A stretch of DNA of 64,000 bases from an uncultured Lachnospiraceae bacterium (GTDB lineage Bacteria; Bacillota; Clostridia; Lachnospirales; Lachnospiraceae), in the NCBI GenBank assembly GCA_949502235.1, contig CATBDC010000005.1, positions 62,001 through 126,000 on the forward strand, read 5' to 3'. The position numbers and the translations under genes are program-made. How positions within the stretch are numbered: the stretch's first letter is position 1; every line of letters starts with the position of its first letter. Shown here piece after piece: positions 17,669 through 27,017 of the stretch. The notes under the pieces are model-generated. The model ran no database searches, was not told where the DNA came from, and worked only from the letters and a program-made list of their open reading frames with translations.

Positions 17669-18547
17669 CTATAATGTTTGACGGTATTCCTTTGGTGAAA
17701 GCCCCGTACATTTTTTGAATAACCGGCAGAAATATCCGGTATTTTCATATCCCACAGAAAGTGCAATATGGGAAATTTTATCTGCGGTTTCTTTTAATAG
17801 CTTACATGCAGTACTTATACGGCATTTGATCAGATAATCGACAGGGGACATTGCTATATTTGCATTAAAATAGCGGATAGCTGTATTCTTACTTATTTTT
17901 GCAACGGAAGAAATATCCTCAAGACTGATGCTTTCCATATAGTGGGAACGGATATACTGAATCATGACCATCACACTGTTGTAGGAGCTGCCAGCAGTTT
18001 TCCGGTGGCTGGTTTCAGAAATCAGGGGCTGAATGTGTTCTGTCAAGATAAGCCATGCTTCGCATAGGATGTTTCTGATTTGTAATTCATGAAATTTTCC
18101 AGAGGACAGCTGTAAAAACATTTCCGCCAAAAGTGAAAGTATCTGATTCTGCCATTTACATTCTGTTTTCAAAATAACATAGTCGATAGGTGAATTTTCA
18201 ACAGGTGCAACATATTTTTGATAAATTACTGTTTGTTCAGAAGCAATAAATTCGGGGGCAAATACAATATTTGGAAGAAGTCCGTAATCTTCGGCGGTAA
18301 ACTGGTGGAGGATTTTGCTGTTAATGAAAATTGCTTCCCCTTCATTTAAAATAAGAGTATCCCGTCCGATATGAAACGTAATAACCCCCTTTTTTACTAA
18401 AACAATTTCAAATTCGTTGTGCCAGTGCCAGTCTAGCTGGTTATTAAAATATTCTCTTATATCGTCCAGATAATATTCCAGCTGAAAATCAGGATGTCCG
18501 TGCTGCTTTGTTTCCCGCAGATCATCTGTTGTTAAAATTTTTATCAT
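17669..18547 (-). CDS. AraC family transcriptional regulator with cupin N-terminus
   Basis: 292 residues, preceded by GGAGG. The N-terminal 100 residues form a cupin-like sensing domain (HWHNEFEIVLVKKG, LNEGEAIFINS). The last 100 residues hold two helix-turn-helix motifs: SLEDISSVAKISKNTAIRYF and the AraC signature ISHIALSVGYENTGYFCRLFKK. It is divergent from the MFS transporter, with a 127-base shared upstream region holding a 14-base palindrome. It probably controls that transporter in response to a small ligand. Confidence 0.9.
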   Translation of the reverse strand: MIKILTTDDLRETKQHGHPDFQLEYYLDDIREYFNNQLDWHWHNEFEIVLVKKGVITFHIGRDTLILNEGEAIFINSKILHQFTAEDYGLLPNIVFAPEFIASEQTVIYQKYVAPVENSPIDYVILKTECKWQNQILSLLAEMFLQLSSGKFHELQIRNILCEAWLILTEHIQPLISETSHRKTAGSSYNSVMVMIQYIRSHYMESISLEDISSVAKISKNTAIRYFNANIAMSPVDYLIKCRISTACKLLKETADKISHIALSVGYENTGYFCRLFKKCTGLSPKEYRQTL

Positions 18548-18592
18548 GCCGATTCCTCCGTGTGGTGATATTGTACCATAAATATGTGAAAT

Positions 18593-18627
18593 AATTCAAT
18601 TGAATTTGAGAAAAATGATGATATAAT
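18593..18627 (+). promoter_or_regulatory. Promoter of the MFS gene with overlapping palindrome
   Basis: TTGAAT (18600-18605), 16 bases, then TATAAT (18622-18627). The perfect palindrome AATTCAATTGAATT (18593-18606) covers the -35 box and is a candidate regulator site, although AraC proteins more often use direct repeats. Confidence 0.5.
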
Positions 18628-18674
18628 GTTGCAGAACAGTAACGACAGAACTAAAAATGCATAAAGGAGAGTGA

Positions 18675-19868
18675 ATGATGGATAATAAATACAGGAAGAC
18701 AATCTATGCATGCTTTACAGGATATATTGTCCAGGCAATTGTCAATAACTTTGTACCCCTGCTGTTTCTGACCTTTGAGAGTACATATCATATCCCCCTT
18801 GGCAAAATTACAATATTAATTACATTCAATTTTGGAATTCAGCTGCTGGTGGATCTATTGTCCGCAGGCTTTGTAGACAAGATTGGCTACAGGGCATCGA
18901 TTGTGGCTGCGCACATTTTTTCGGCAGCAGGTCTTTTAGGTCTTGCCTTTTTGCCAAAGCTTCTGCCGGACGCCTATGCGGGTCTTTTAATTTCGGTAGT
19001 TATATATGCTCTTGGAGGCGGACTTCTTGAAGTATTGGTAAGCCCTATTGTAGAAAGCTGTCCTACGGAAAATAAAGAAAAGGCAATGAGCCTTCTCCAC
19101 TCCTTTTACTGCTGGGGGCATGTGGGAGTAGTGCTGTTTTCTACTCTATTTTTTAAAGTCTTCGGAATTGAAAACTGGAAAATACTGACCTGTATCTGGG
19201 CCATTGTGCCGGTGGTTAATACATTTGTTTTTGCAAAAACACCTATGGCTCCTCTTATCGAGGAGGGAGAGAAAGGAATGTCCATACCGGAACTGTGCAG
19301 GACGAAGGTATTCTGGATTCTTATGCTTATGATGACATGTGCGGGAGCCAGCGAGCAGTCTGTCAGCCAGTGGGCGTCAACCTTTGCCGAGCGCGGGCTT
19401 GGGGTCGGGAAAACCGTAGGCGATCTTGCAGGGCCTATGACCTTTGCCGTTCTGATGGGAAGTGCCAGGGCATTTTACGGGAAGTTTGGAGACAGAATCA
19501 ATCTGGATCATTTTATGACAGGGAGCGGAATCCTATGCGTGATATCGTACCTGTGTATTTCCCTCTCTCCGTCTCCCGTTTTATCCCTTGCGGGCTGTGC
19601 CGTCTGCGGCTTATCCGTAGGAATCATGTGGCCCGGGAGCTTCAGCAAAGCATCCGCAATGCTTCGAAACGGCGGGACAGCGCTGTTTGCACTGCTGGCG
19701 CTGGCAGGAGATCTGGGATGCTCCGGCGGGCCTACGCTGGTAGGATATATCTCCAGTGCGGCGTCAGACGATTTGAAAAAAGGAATATTGGCGGCAGTTG
19801 TCTTTCCGCTGCTGCTGGTGTGCGGAATATTTCTGTTAAAAGGCATGAAGGTTCATTCAGAGGATTAG
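18675..19868 (+). CDS. MFS transporter
   Basis: 397 residues with about 12 membrane helices and AAAGGAG six bases before the start. The first half has FNFGIQLLVDLLSAGFVDKIGYR, a form of the MFS loop 2-3 motif D-x-x-G-x-R. The second half carries the matching GKFGDRINL. A GGGLLEVLVSPIVESCP segment occurs in helix 4, as in the FGF/fucose-like and related sugar permeases. The divergent AraC gene suggests inducible expression. The substrate is not known; a sugar or small organic molecule is likely. Confidence 0.85.
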   Translation: MMDNKYRKTIYACFTGYIVQAIVNNFVPLLFLTFESTYHIPLGKITILITFNFGIQLLVDLLSAGFVDKIGYRASIVAAHIFSAAGLLGLAFLPKLLPDAYAGLLISVVIYALGGGLLEVLVSPIVESCPTENKEKAMSLLHSFYCWGHVGVVLFSTLFFKVFGIENWKILTCIWAIVPVVNTFVFAKTPMAPLIEEGEKGMSIPELCRTKVFWILMLMMTCAGASEQSVSQWASTFAERGLGVGKTVGDLAGPMTFAVLMGSARAFYGKFGDRINLDHFMTGSGILCVISYLCISLSPSPVLSLAGCAVCGLSVGIMWPGSFSKASAMLRNGGTALFALLALAGDLGCSGGPTLVGYISSAASDDLKKGILAAVVFPLLLVCGIFLLKGMKVHSED

Positions 19869-19870
19869 TT

Positions 19871-20515
19871 TTACCCTGTCCCAAGCGGAAGATTCCAGTC
19901 ATATTTCCTTGCCAGCAGCCGGATGGCGATTACGGCAAGTGCACTTAGAATCATAGCAATATCTGGCACAATAATCTGATATGTCAGCGCATAGAGAAGC
20001 GCTCCGGCCAGGGAGGCGCAGGCGTAGATATTTTCCTTTAATATAGAAGGAATCTCCCGGATCATAATGTCACGGAGAAGCCCTCCCCCCACGCCGGTAA
20101 TCACGCCGAGAAATATAGTCAGAAAAAAATAGCTGCTGTTGTCCGTAGTAACGGCCGTATCCACACCGACCACCGTAAATGCACCCAGTCCGATAGCATC
20201 AAGAAGATTATAGATCTGGTTGTAGCGTTCGAGCTGTATAAATGTTTTGAGAAGTCTTTTAGACTGTACGGTAAAAAATATGGCGACTGCAGACAGCAGG
20301 GCAATTACGACATAAAAGGGTTTTCGAAAAAGAGCCGGAGGGATGTTTCCGATAAGTATGTCACGGAACATGCCGCCTCCCGTGGCGGTGATAACACCAA
20401 GGACAATTACGCCAAACAGATCCAGCCTTTTGCGGATGCCTGCAAGAGCTCCCGAGCAGGAGAAGGCAGCGGTGCCGATTAATTCCATTGCAAAGAGTAA
20501 ATTTGTATTTATCAT
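19871..20515 (-). CDS. Trimeric intracellular cation (TRIC) channel family protein
   Basis: 214 residues, seven membrane helices in two related halves. Each half carries the family signature: VLGVITATGGGMFRDILIG near residue 35 and FLGVITGVGGGLLRDIMI near residue 135. Bacterial TRIC proteins (formerly UPF0126) form potassium-permeable trimers in the plasma membrane. The gene is convergent with the MFS gene, leaving two bases between the stops, and divergent from the Fic gene. Confidence 0.9.
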   Translation of the reverse strand: MINTNLLFAMELIGTAAFSCSGALAGIRKRLDLFGVIVLGVITATGGGMFRDILIGNIPPALFRKPFYVVIALLSAVAIFFTVQSKRLLKTFIQLERYNQIYNLLDAIGLGAFTVVGVDTAVTTDNSSYFFLTIFLGVITGVGGGLLRDIMIREIPSILKENIYACASLAGALLYALTYQIIVPDIAMILSALAVIAIRLLARKYDWNLPLGTG

Positions 20516-20666
20516 ATCTATAAACCCTTTCTTGTGTATAAGTAAATTCTATAAAAACAGAGCGCACTCTAAAATTGTTTTCTATCATACTAAAATTTTA
20601 CGGACATGTCAACCTGAAATGTGGTACAATGTAGCAGAACAAATAGTAACACTAAGGATGGTTTAA

Positions 20667-21416
20667 ATGAAAACGTATGAACAGATTGTGCAGGAATGGC
20701 AGAAACATGATATAATAACTGCGGCGGATGTGGAGGTTTATCTCGAGAATTTTCGTATTCTGTTTGCATATCATTCGAATGTTATTGAAAATTCAAAAAT
20801 CACCTATCATGACACAAGAGAAATTTTTGAACATGGAAGGGTCAGCAATTATACAGGCGATCTTAGAACCCTGTATGAGATTGAAAATCAGAAAATATGC
20901 TATGAATATTTGAAGAAAAAGATTGTGGCAAAGGAACCCCTAAGCCAGGTGCTAATCTTAAGGATTCATAAGCTTCTGATGAGGGGATGCTATGATGAAG
21001 CAAGATATGCGAAAGGAGAACGTCCCGGGCAATATAAGAAGACAATGTATGTCGTGGGTGATGAGACCGGCGTAGAGCCGGAGGATGTTCCAGGGGAGAT
21101 TGAATTTATACTGAAGCAGGTGTATCAGGAAAAGACCGGAGATGTACTTACTGCTGCCGCGTACCTCCATCTGAATTTTGAATCTGTCCATCCCTTTGCT
21201 GACGGGAATGGAAGAGCTGGAAGAACTATTTTAAATTATTACCTGCTGACACAAGGATATCCGCCTGTAATTATTTATGAGGAGGATAGAAAAACATATT
21301 ATATGGCATTGGCTTTATTTGATAAAACAGATGAAATAAGTGCATTTAAAAAATTCTTAAAAGAAGAAACAGAAAAAACGTGGAATTTTAAAGGAGCAAA
21401 AAGAATTCCGCTTTAA
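20667..21416 (+). CDS. Fic family protein (AMP transferase type)
   Basis: 249 residues. The Fic core HPFADGNGRAGR starts at H175 and has all catalytic and nucleotide-binding residues. A flap region around QYKKTMYVVG precedes it. The N-terminal S37-x-x-x-E-N motif (SNVIEN) fits the inhibitory helix of class II Fic proteins, so the enzyme should be self-inhibited. Active Fic enzymes transfer AMP from ATP to hydroxyl groups of target proteins. No separate antitoxin lies next to it. It is 26 bases upstream of murI. Confidence 0.92.
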   Translation: MKTYEQIVQEWQKHDIITAADVEVYLENFRILFAYHSNVIENSKITYHDTREIFEHGRVSNYTGDLRTLYEIENQKICYEYLKKKIVAKEPLSQVLILRIHKLLMRGCYDEARYAKGERPGQYKKTMYVVGDETGVEPEDVPGEIEFILKQVYQEKTGDVLTAAAYLHLNFESVHPFADGNGRAGRTILNYYLLTQGYPPVIIYEEDRKTYYMALALFDKTDEISAFKKFLKEETEKTWNFKGAKRIPL

Positions 21417-21442
21417 GATAAAAAGACACAGGAGCAATTTAA

Positions 21443-22258
21443 ATGCGGATAGGAATATTTGATTCGGGAATCGGAGGCTTATCCGTTCTTCACCAGGCGC
21501 TTCGCAGGATACCAGAGGCAGAGTTTATCTACTATGCAGATGAGGAGCATGTACCATACGGTGAGAAGAAGGAAAAGCAGATTAAAGGATATATTGACGA
21601 AATTATTAAATTTATGCTGAAAAAGCAGGTGGACGCTATTGTCATCGCCTGCAACACGGCTACCAGTGTAGCCACAAAGGAATACAGGAGCAGGTTTCCG
21701 GTGCCGATTATCGGTATGGAGCCGGCGGTGAAGCAGGCAGTTGAGCTTTATGGACACCTTCCGGGAAGGATTCTTGTGGCAGCCACCCCGGTGACCATTG
21801 CTGGGGACAAGCTTCATCATCTGTTAGAGAAGGTGGACAGGGAGGATAAGGTAGACTTAGCAGCGCTTCCGGGCCTGGTCCGGTTTGCCGAGAAGGGTGA
21901 TTTTGATTCGGAAGAAATCATGGAATATCTTACGGAGGAGCTTAAAGCCTATCCTCTTCATCAATATAAGGCATTTGTGCTTGGATGTACGCATTTTAAT
22001 TATTTTATGGCATATTATAAAAGGATCTTTCCGGAAACTGTAAAATTTGTAGACGGAAATGCAGGGACGATCCGCCAGCTTTTAAGGAAGCTTGGGGACG
22101 CGGGGGGAAGCCCGGACAGCGGAGTGTCAGAGGCAGTCTTGTATAGTGGAAGTGCCAGAAGGGTAACATACTATTTTTCCGGCAGGCTGATTACGGCAGG
22201 GGAAAGAGAACGCATCAATGCTTATATGGAACAGCTTGACAGGCTGGATTCTATATAA
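21443..22258 (+). CDS. murI: Glutamate racemase
   Basis: 271 residues, preceded by AGGAG. The enzyme interconverts L- and D-glutamate in the cytoplasm for peptidoglycan synthesis. The N-terminus GIFDSGIGGLSVL is the family signature. The two catalytic cysteines are present: C70 in ACNTATS and C182 in GCTHF. Length and motifs match MurI. It lies between the Fic and AIM24 genes on the same strand, with small gaps, so a shared transcript is possible. Confidence 0.97.
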   Translation: MRIGIFDSGIGGLSVLHQALRRIPEAEFIYYADEEHVPYGEKKEKQIKGYIDEIIKFMLKKQVDAIVIACNTATSVATKEYRSRFPVPIIGMEPAVKQAVELYGHLPGRILVAATPVTIAGDKLHHLLEKVDREDKVDLAALPGLVRFAEKGDFDSEEIMEYLTEELKAYPLHQYKAFVLGCTHFNYFMAYYKRIFPETVKFVDGNAGTIRQLLRKLGDAGGSPDSGVSEAVLYSGSARRVTYYFSGRLITAGERERINAYMEQLDRLDSI

Positions 22259-22288
22259 AGAAAACATATTACAGGAGGTATGAGAAGA

Positions 22289-22969
22289 ATGAGATATCAA
22301 ATACAGGGAGAAACGCTTCCGGTAGTTATCTGCGAGCTTGAGGGCGGAGAAAAGATGATTACGGAAGGCGGCGCTATGTCATGGATGTCGCCTAATATGC
22401 TGATGGAGACAACGAGCAACGGCGGACTTGGAAAAGCATTTGGAAGGGCATTTTCCGGAGAGAAGATGTTCCAGAACATTTATACCGCTCAGGGCGGCCC
22501 GGGGATGATTGCATTTGCGTCAAGCTTTCCGGGTTCCATTAAGGCATTTCAGATTGTTCCCGGGCAGGATATGATCTTCCAGAAAAAAGCGTTTCTTGCA
22601 TCAGAAGCAGGTGTACAGCTCTCTGTGCATTTCCGCAAAAAATTAGGTTCCGGACTGTTTGGCGGCGAGGGCTTTATTATGCAGAAAATCAGCGGACAGG
22701 GAACAGTATTTGCGGAGTTTGACGGACATGTTGTGGAATATGAGCTTCAGGCCGGGCAGCAGATTGTAATTGATACAGGCCATCTTGCAGCCATGACGGC
22801 ATCCTGCAGTATGGATATCCAGAGTGTGCCGGGCGTAAAAAATATGCTGTTTGGTGGAGAGGGGATATTTAACACTGTGATTACCGGACCAGGCCACGTG
22901 TGGCTTCAGACAATGCCGATCAGCAATGTGGCAGGTGCTATCAGACCGTACATACCCACATCATCATAA
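22289..22969 (+). CDS. AIM24 family protein
   Basis: 226 residues from ATG at 22289, ten bases after AGGAGG; the ATG at 22280 is only one base from it. The protein matches the AIM24/TIGR00266 family: MRYQIQGETLPVVICEL at the start, GAMSWMSPNMLMETTS, repeated glycine-rich beta segments, and GPGHVWLQTMP near the end. It is an all-beta cupin-like fold. The bacterial role is not established. It ends just before a long palindromic element, which probably terminates its transcript. Confidence 0.9.
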   Translation: MRYQIQGETLPVVICELEGGEKMITEGGAMSWMSPNMLMETTSNGGLGKAFGRAFSGEKMFQNIYTAQGGPGMIAFASSFPGSIKAFQIVPGQDMIFQKKAFLASEAGVQLSVHFRKKLGSGLFGGEGFIMQKISGQGTVFAEFDGHVVEYELQAGQQIVIDTGHLAAMTASCSMDIQSVPGVKNMLFGGEGIFNTVITGPGHVWLQTMPISNVAGAIRPYIPTSS

Positions 22970-22980
22970 AAAAACGAGTC

Positions 22981-23057
22981 AGGGACGGGGTAAAATGAAA
23001 AAGTGCCTGTCCCCAGGAAAGCCAGGGACAGGCACTTTTTCATTTTACCCCGTCCCT
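22981..23057. repeat. REP-like palindrome, copy A (33-bp perfect arms)
   Basis: Arms 22981-23013 and 23025-23057 are exact inverted copies of 33 bases around an 11-base loop. They carry the shared core GGGACGGGGTAAAATG on the outside and GTGCCTGTCCC on the inside. It lies between the AIM24 and ClC genes and could act as a strong terminator. Related copies are at 25462, 35016 and 63964. Confidence 0.93.
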
Positions 23058-23076
23058 AAGCAAAGGAGGAAGAGCT

Positions 23077-24642
23077 GTGAAAGGAGAAACCGCCGGTACG
23101 ATCCGGCGTGCGGAGAGATTTCAGACTATTTTAATCGGGGAAGGGCTTCTTGTGGGCGGTATCGCGGGCCTTGTTGTTCTTCTCTACCGGATGCTCTTAG
23201 GCAGCGCCGGTGAATGGCTGAATAAAATCCTGGCATATGCCAAGGAAAGTCCTGTCCGTATGGCAGGGTGGTTTGCTGTTCTTATGCTCCTTGCATGGAT
23301 AACAGCCAGGCTTGTAACCTTTGAACCTATGATATCAGGGAGCGGTATTCCCCAGCTTGAGGGAGAGATGACCGGAAAGCTTGAACAGAAATGGTGGCGG
23401 GTGCTTCCGGCAAAATTTCTCGGGGGCTTCTTATGCCTCTTAGGAGGACTTGCACTTGGCAGGGAGGGTCCCTCTATCCAGCTTGGGGCAATGGTTGGTA
23501 AAAGTGTGTCAAATGGCTTGGACAGGGGGAAAACAGAGGAGAAGTTTCTTTTGACCTGCGGGGCCAGCGCCGGGCTTTCCGCAGCCTTTCATGCACCTCT
23601 TGCAGGAGTCATGTTTTCTCTTGAGGAGGTACACAAGAATTTTTCCGTATCCGTGCTGGTATCCGTCATGACAGCGTCTCTAACGGCTGACTTTATTTCT
23701 TCGACCGTAATCGGGACAGAATCTGTGTTCCAGTTTGAAATTATTAAGGTGCTTCCGCCGGAGTATTATGGTATGATTGTGGGACTCGGCGTTCTGCTGG
23801 GGGTACTGGGCGCATTTTATAACTGGTTTACCCTGAAGGTTCAGGAGCTGTATAATAAGGCGGCATTTTTAAATACAACTACGAAGCTTATGATTCCGTT
23901 TTTCTGTGCCGGGCTCCTTGGCTTTACAGCGCCGCAGCTTCTCGGAAGCGGACATGCGCTGTTAGAATATCTGACAGTCGAGGACGTCATGCTTAAGACC
24001 GTGTTTTTCATATTAATAGGAAGATTTATTTTCTCAGCAGTATGTTTTGGCTCTGGTGCTCCGGGAGGTATTTTCTTTCCACTGCTTGTACTGGGCGGAT
24101 TTATCGGCGGGGCGTTTGCTACGGTGGCAGTCCAGTATTTTGGGCTGGATATGATTTTTATTAATAATTTTGTGGTACTTGCCATGGCAGGATATTTTTC
24201 CGCAATTGTGCGGGCGCCTCTTACGGGCATTATTCTTATATTTGAAATGACAGGATCCACTAGTCAGATGCTGTCCTTATCCATTGTTTCGATTGCGGCA
24301 TATGTAACTGCGACTCTTCTTAAATCAAAGCCTATTTATGAAAGCCTGCTGGAGCGCCTTCTTATCAGGCAGGGAAGAAAGCCGTCAGAAGAACGCGGTC
24401 AAAAGGTGCTTTCGGATTTTACCGTTTTGGAAGGCTCAGGGCTTGCAGATGCGGCTGTAAAAGAAATTGCATGGCCGGAAAACTGCCTGCTGGTTGCAAT
24501 CCGGAGGGGATCAGAGGAAATCATTCCGCGTGGCCGGACAAGACTTTGCGCCGGGGACGTGATTGTAACTATGACGGATGAGAGAGATATGGCTAATGTG
24601 TATGATAAGATGACTGTATTGTGTAAGGAGAGATCAAGATGA
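23077..24642 (+). CDS. ClC family H+/Cl- exchange transporter with C-terminal TrkA-C domain
   Basis: 521 residues from a GTG start with GGAGG seven bases upstream. The chloride-binding motifs are present: GSGIP (88-92), GREGP (128-132, with gating E130) and, later, GAPGGIFFP. The pair EE after FHAPLAGVMFSL corresponds to the internal proton glutamate of exchangers, so this is probably an antiporter rather than a channel. The last 80 residues look like a TrkA-C (RCK_C) ligand domain (IIPRGRTRLCAGDVIVTM). Its stop overlaps the start of the MBL hydrolase gene. Confidence 0.94.
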   Translation: MKGETAGTIRRAERFQTILIGEGLLVGGIAGLVVLLYRMLLGSAGEWLNKILAYAKESPVRMAGWFAVLMLLAWITARLVTFEPMISGSGIPQLEGEMTGKLEQKWWRVLPAKFLGGFLCLLGGLALGREGPSIQLGAMVGKSVSNGLDRGKTEEKFLLTCGASAGLSAAFHAPLAGVMFSLEEVHKNFSVSVLVSVMTASLTADFISSTVIGTESVFQFEIIKVLPPEYYGMIVGLGVLLGVLGAFYNWFTLKVQELYNKAAFLNTTTKLMIPFFCAGLLGFTAPQLLGSGHALLEYLTVEDVMLKTVFFILIGRFIFSAVCFGSGAPGGIFFPLLVLGGFIGGAFATVAVQYFGLDMIFINNFVVLAMAGYFSAIVRAPLTGIILIFEMTGSTSQMLSLSIVSIAAYVTATLLKSKPIYESLLERLLIRQGRKPSEERGQKVLSDFTVLEGSGLADAAVKEIAWPENCLLVAIRRGSEEIIPRGRTRLCAGDVIVTMTDERDMANVYDKMTVLCKERSR

Positions 24643-25460
24643 GATTAACAATACTTGGAACTGGAAATGCTATGGCAGCAGAGTGCTACAATACCTGCTT
24701 TGCTCTTTCCGAAGGCAGCAGGCATTTCCTTGTAGATACCGGAGGCGGCAACCGGATACTGAAGGTTTTGAAGGATGCGGATATTAAAGTAGAGGATATC
24801 CATGATATTTTCATTACCCACGAGCATATCGATCATCTTCTGGGAACCGTATGGATGATACGGGTAATCGGGACAAGGATGAACCAGGAGAAATATGACG
24901 GGGAGCTTCGAATCTACTGTCACAGCGGACTTGTGGATACGATCCGGACCATAGCAAATCTTACGATTCAGAAGAAGGTATGTAAGCATATGGGAGAACG
25001 GATTCGTTTTGTTCCTCTTGAACATGGGGACATGAAAGAAATACTGGGAAACAGAGTGACATTTTTTGATATATATTCCACGAAAGCAAAGCAGTTTGGC
25101 TTCACAATGGAATTTGCCGCAAAAAAGAACACACAGAAGGAAACGATAAAATTCACATGTGCAGGCGATGAACCCTATAATGAAAAGGATTACGAATTCG
25201 TGAAAGGAAGCGACTGGCTTACACACGAGGCCTTCTGCCTTTACAGCGAGGCAGAGGAATTTAAGCCCTACGAAAAGCATCACAGTACTGTCCGAGAGGC
25301 CTGCCGGACGGCAGAGGAGCTTAAAATCCCCAACCTGATTCTGTATCATACGGAGGAGAAAAACCTGCAGAGGCGTAAAGAGCTGTATACAGAAGAAGGA
25401 AAGGCATATTATTCAGGAAATCTGTATGTGCCGGACGACTTAGAAGTATTTGAATTTTAA
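24639..25460 (+). CDS. MBL fold metallo-hydrolase (RNase Z-like)
   Basis: 273 residues; the start overlaps the ClC stop. The MBL metal motif THEHIDHLLG is near residue 62, and LTILGTGNA at the N-terminus and a later LTHEAF resemble RNase Z-type enzymes and their small-molecule relatives. The terminal LYHTEEKN may supply another metal ligand. The tRNA-binding flexible arm of true RNase Z is not evident, so a phosphodiesterase or other small-substrate role is as likely. It is coupled to the ClC gene. Confidence 0.88.
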   Translation: MRLTILGTGNAMAAECYNTCFALSEGSRHFLVDTGGGNRILKVLKDADIKVEDIHDIFITHEHIDHLLGTVWMIRVIGTRMNQEKYDGELRIYCHSGLVDTIRTIANLTIQKKVCKHMGERIRFVPLEHGDMKEILGNRVTFFDIYSTKAKQFGFTMEFAAKKNTQKETIKFTCAGDEPYNEKDYEFVKGSDWLTHEAFCLYSEAEEFKPYEKHHSTVREACRTAEELKIPNLILYHTEEKNLQRRKELYTEEGKAYYSGNLYVPDDLEVFEF

Positions 25461-25461
25461 T

Positions 25462-25506
25462 GAATCTGGGACGGGGTAAATTTCATTTTACCCCCGTCCC
25501 AGATTC
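25462..25506. repeat. REP-like palindrome, copy B
   Basis: Arms 25462-25480 and 25487-25506 pair over about 19 bases with one bulged base (four G against five C) around a six-base loop. The core GAATCTGGGACGGGGTAAA matches copies C and D. It fills the gap between two convergent genes and probably ends both transcripts. Confidence 0.9.
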
Positions 25507-25508
25507 GA

Positions 25509-26870
25509 TTATCCCTGTCCCTTATCGGACACACGCTTTTTCTTGTAAAAATAATAGATGATAAGCAGTACTGCAGTTGCGATCCAGGACATGGGATAGC
25601 TGACGAGTATGACCCAAAGCTCATGTCTTATGGGTACAACTAGCAGAATCCAGGGAAGGCGCACACAGCAGACCCCGCCCAACGTAATAAGGGTAGGGAA
25701 CAATACATCGCCGATTCCCCTAAGCGCCCCGGAAAGGATCTCAATAAATACAAAAACAATATAGCTTGGCGTGATATACCGCAGCATGTACACGCCGATA
25801 TTTACAACATTTATGTCCGTTGTAAAAATATGAAACAGCGGACGGCAGAAAACTACCAGAAAGACAAGCAGGCCCCCGCAGACCCCGAGGGACATGCCAA
25901 GACACACCCGGACGCTTTTAAATACCCGGTCATAGCGTCTGGCGCCGTAATTCTGGCCTGCAAAGGTTGTGATCGCGATGCCGAAGGCGCCGCACACTGT
26001 CCAGAAAATTGCATCAAGCTTCCCATAGGCGGCCCATGCTGCCGCAGGATCCGTGCCAAAGCCATTTACGGCTGCCTGGATGATAATGTTGGTGATGCCG
26101 TACATACAGGACTGAAGCCCGCTTGGAAAACCGATGCGAAGCTCCGATTTTAGCATAGGAGGCGAGATACGGACTGCAGAAAGTGATAATTTCAAAAGGT
26201 CATAGCCCTTCATTAACGCGCGGGTAACAAGAAGAGCACTGACCGCCTGTGAAATAATGGTCGCAATTGCCACACCGGCAATCCCCAGATGAAAAACAAG
26301 CACCATCACAATATCCAGTACAATATTTAACAGGCAGCAGATAATCAGGTAATATAAGGGGCGCCTGGAATCACCGATTGCCCGCATGATACCTGATCCC
26401 ATATTAAAAACAAGTACAGCGATCATTCCCAGAAAATAAATCCTGAGATATAAAATGGAATCCGTTAATACATCTGCCGGAGTTTTCATAACCGTTAAAA
26501 GCCAGGGCGTAGAAAACCATCCCAGCACGGCAATTACCAGACTTGCGGCGATGGAAAAGGCATAAGCGGTATGAAGGCTTTCGTGAAGGCTTCTGGAGTT
26601 CTTAGCACCGTAATGCTGTGAAATAATTACCGTAGCCCCGGCAGAAAGGCCGGTAAAAAAGCCTATAATAAGGTTAGAAAGCACAGCCGCCGACCCGCCT
26701 ACACTTGCGAGAGCCTGTTTCCCCACGAACCGGCCTACAATGACGGCGTCTACCGTATTATAAAGCTGCTGAAATAAGGTTCCGATTACAATCGGAAAGA
26801 AAAAGAACAGAAGCTGGCGCCAGATTACACCCTCTGTAATCTGGTTCATAGTTACATTATCCTTTGTCAT
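25509..26870 (-). CDS. MATE family efflux transporter
   Basis: 453 residues from ATG at 26870, which has GGAG ten bases upstream; the GTG at 26879 is only one base away. Twelve membrane helices in two halves are visible. The N-terminus FFFPIVIGTLFQQLYNTVDAVIVGRFVGKQALASVG is the standard MATE start, with the matching SGLQSCMYGITNIIIQAAVNGFG in the second half. MATE pumps export drugs, dyes or metabolites using sodium or proton gradients. No regulator is adjacent. Confidence 0.94.
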   Translation of the reverse strand: MTKDNVTMNQITEGVIWRQLLFFFFPIVIGTLFQQLYNTVDAVIVGRFVGKQALASVGGSAAVLSNLIIGFFTGLSAGATVIISQHYGAKNSRSLHESLHTAYAFSIAASLVIAVLGWFSTPWLLTVMKTPADVLTDSILYLRIYFLGMIAVLVFNMGSGIMRAIGDSRRPLYYLIICCLLNIVLDIVMVLVFHLGIAGVAIATIISQAVSALLVTRALMKGYDLLKLSLSAVRISPPMLKSELRIGFPSGLQSCMYGITNIIIQAAVNGFGTDPAAAWAAYGKLDAIFWTVCGAFGIAITTFAGQNYGARRYDRVFKSVRVCLGMSLGVCGGLLVFLVVFCRPLFHIFTTDINVVNIGVYMLRYITPSYIVFVFIEILSGALRGIGDVLFPTLITLGGVCCVRLPWILLVVPIRHELWVILVSYPMSWIATAVLLIIYYFYKKKRVSDKGQG

Positions 26871-26951
26871 GACATACACACTCCTTTATACCGACTATAT
26901 CACAGGAGAGCCTGCGGCTGCAATCAATATTTTTTATAGATAAAGCGGTAT

Positions 26952-26984
26952 AAAAAAGCTGTGAGCCGCCCGGACGGCGGCTCA
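26952..26984 (-). terminator. Terminator of the minus-strand reductase operon
   Basis: The inverted repeat GAGCCGCC/GGCGGCTC (26963-26983) is followed on the minus strand by CACAGC and a run of six T. It sits about 35 bases beyond the stop of the small gene at 27018. Confidence 0.85.
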
Positions 26985-27017
26985 TGGACAGAGATTGCAG
27001 TATTCTGCCAGTTTTTA

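Noticed and set aside
24645-25349. Long minus-strand ORF of 234 codons opposite the MBL hydrolase gene
   Set aside because: It has no ribosome site, its protein is cysteine- and phenylalanine-rich without a family, and the opposite strand holds a clear enzyme with all motifs.
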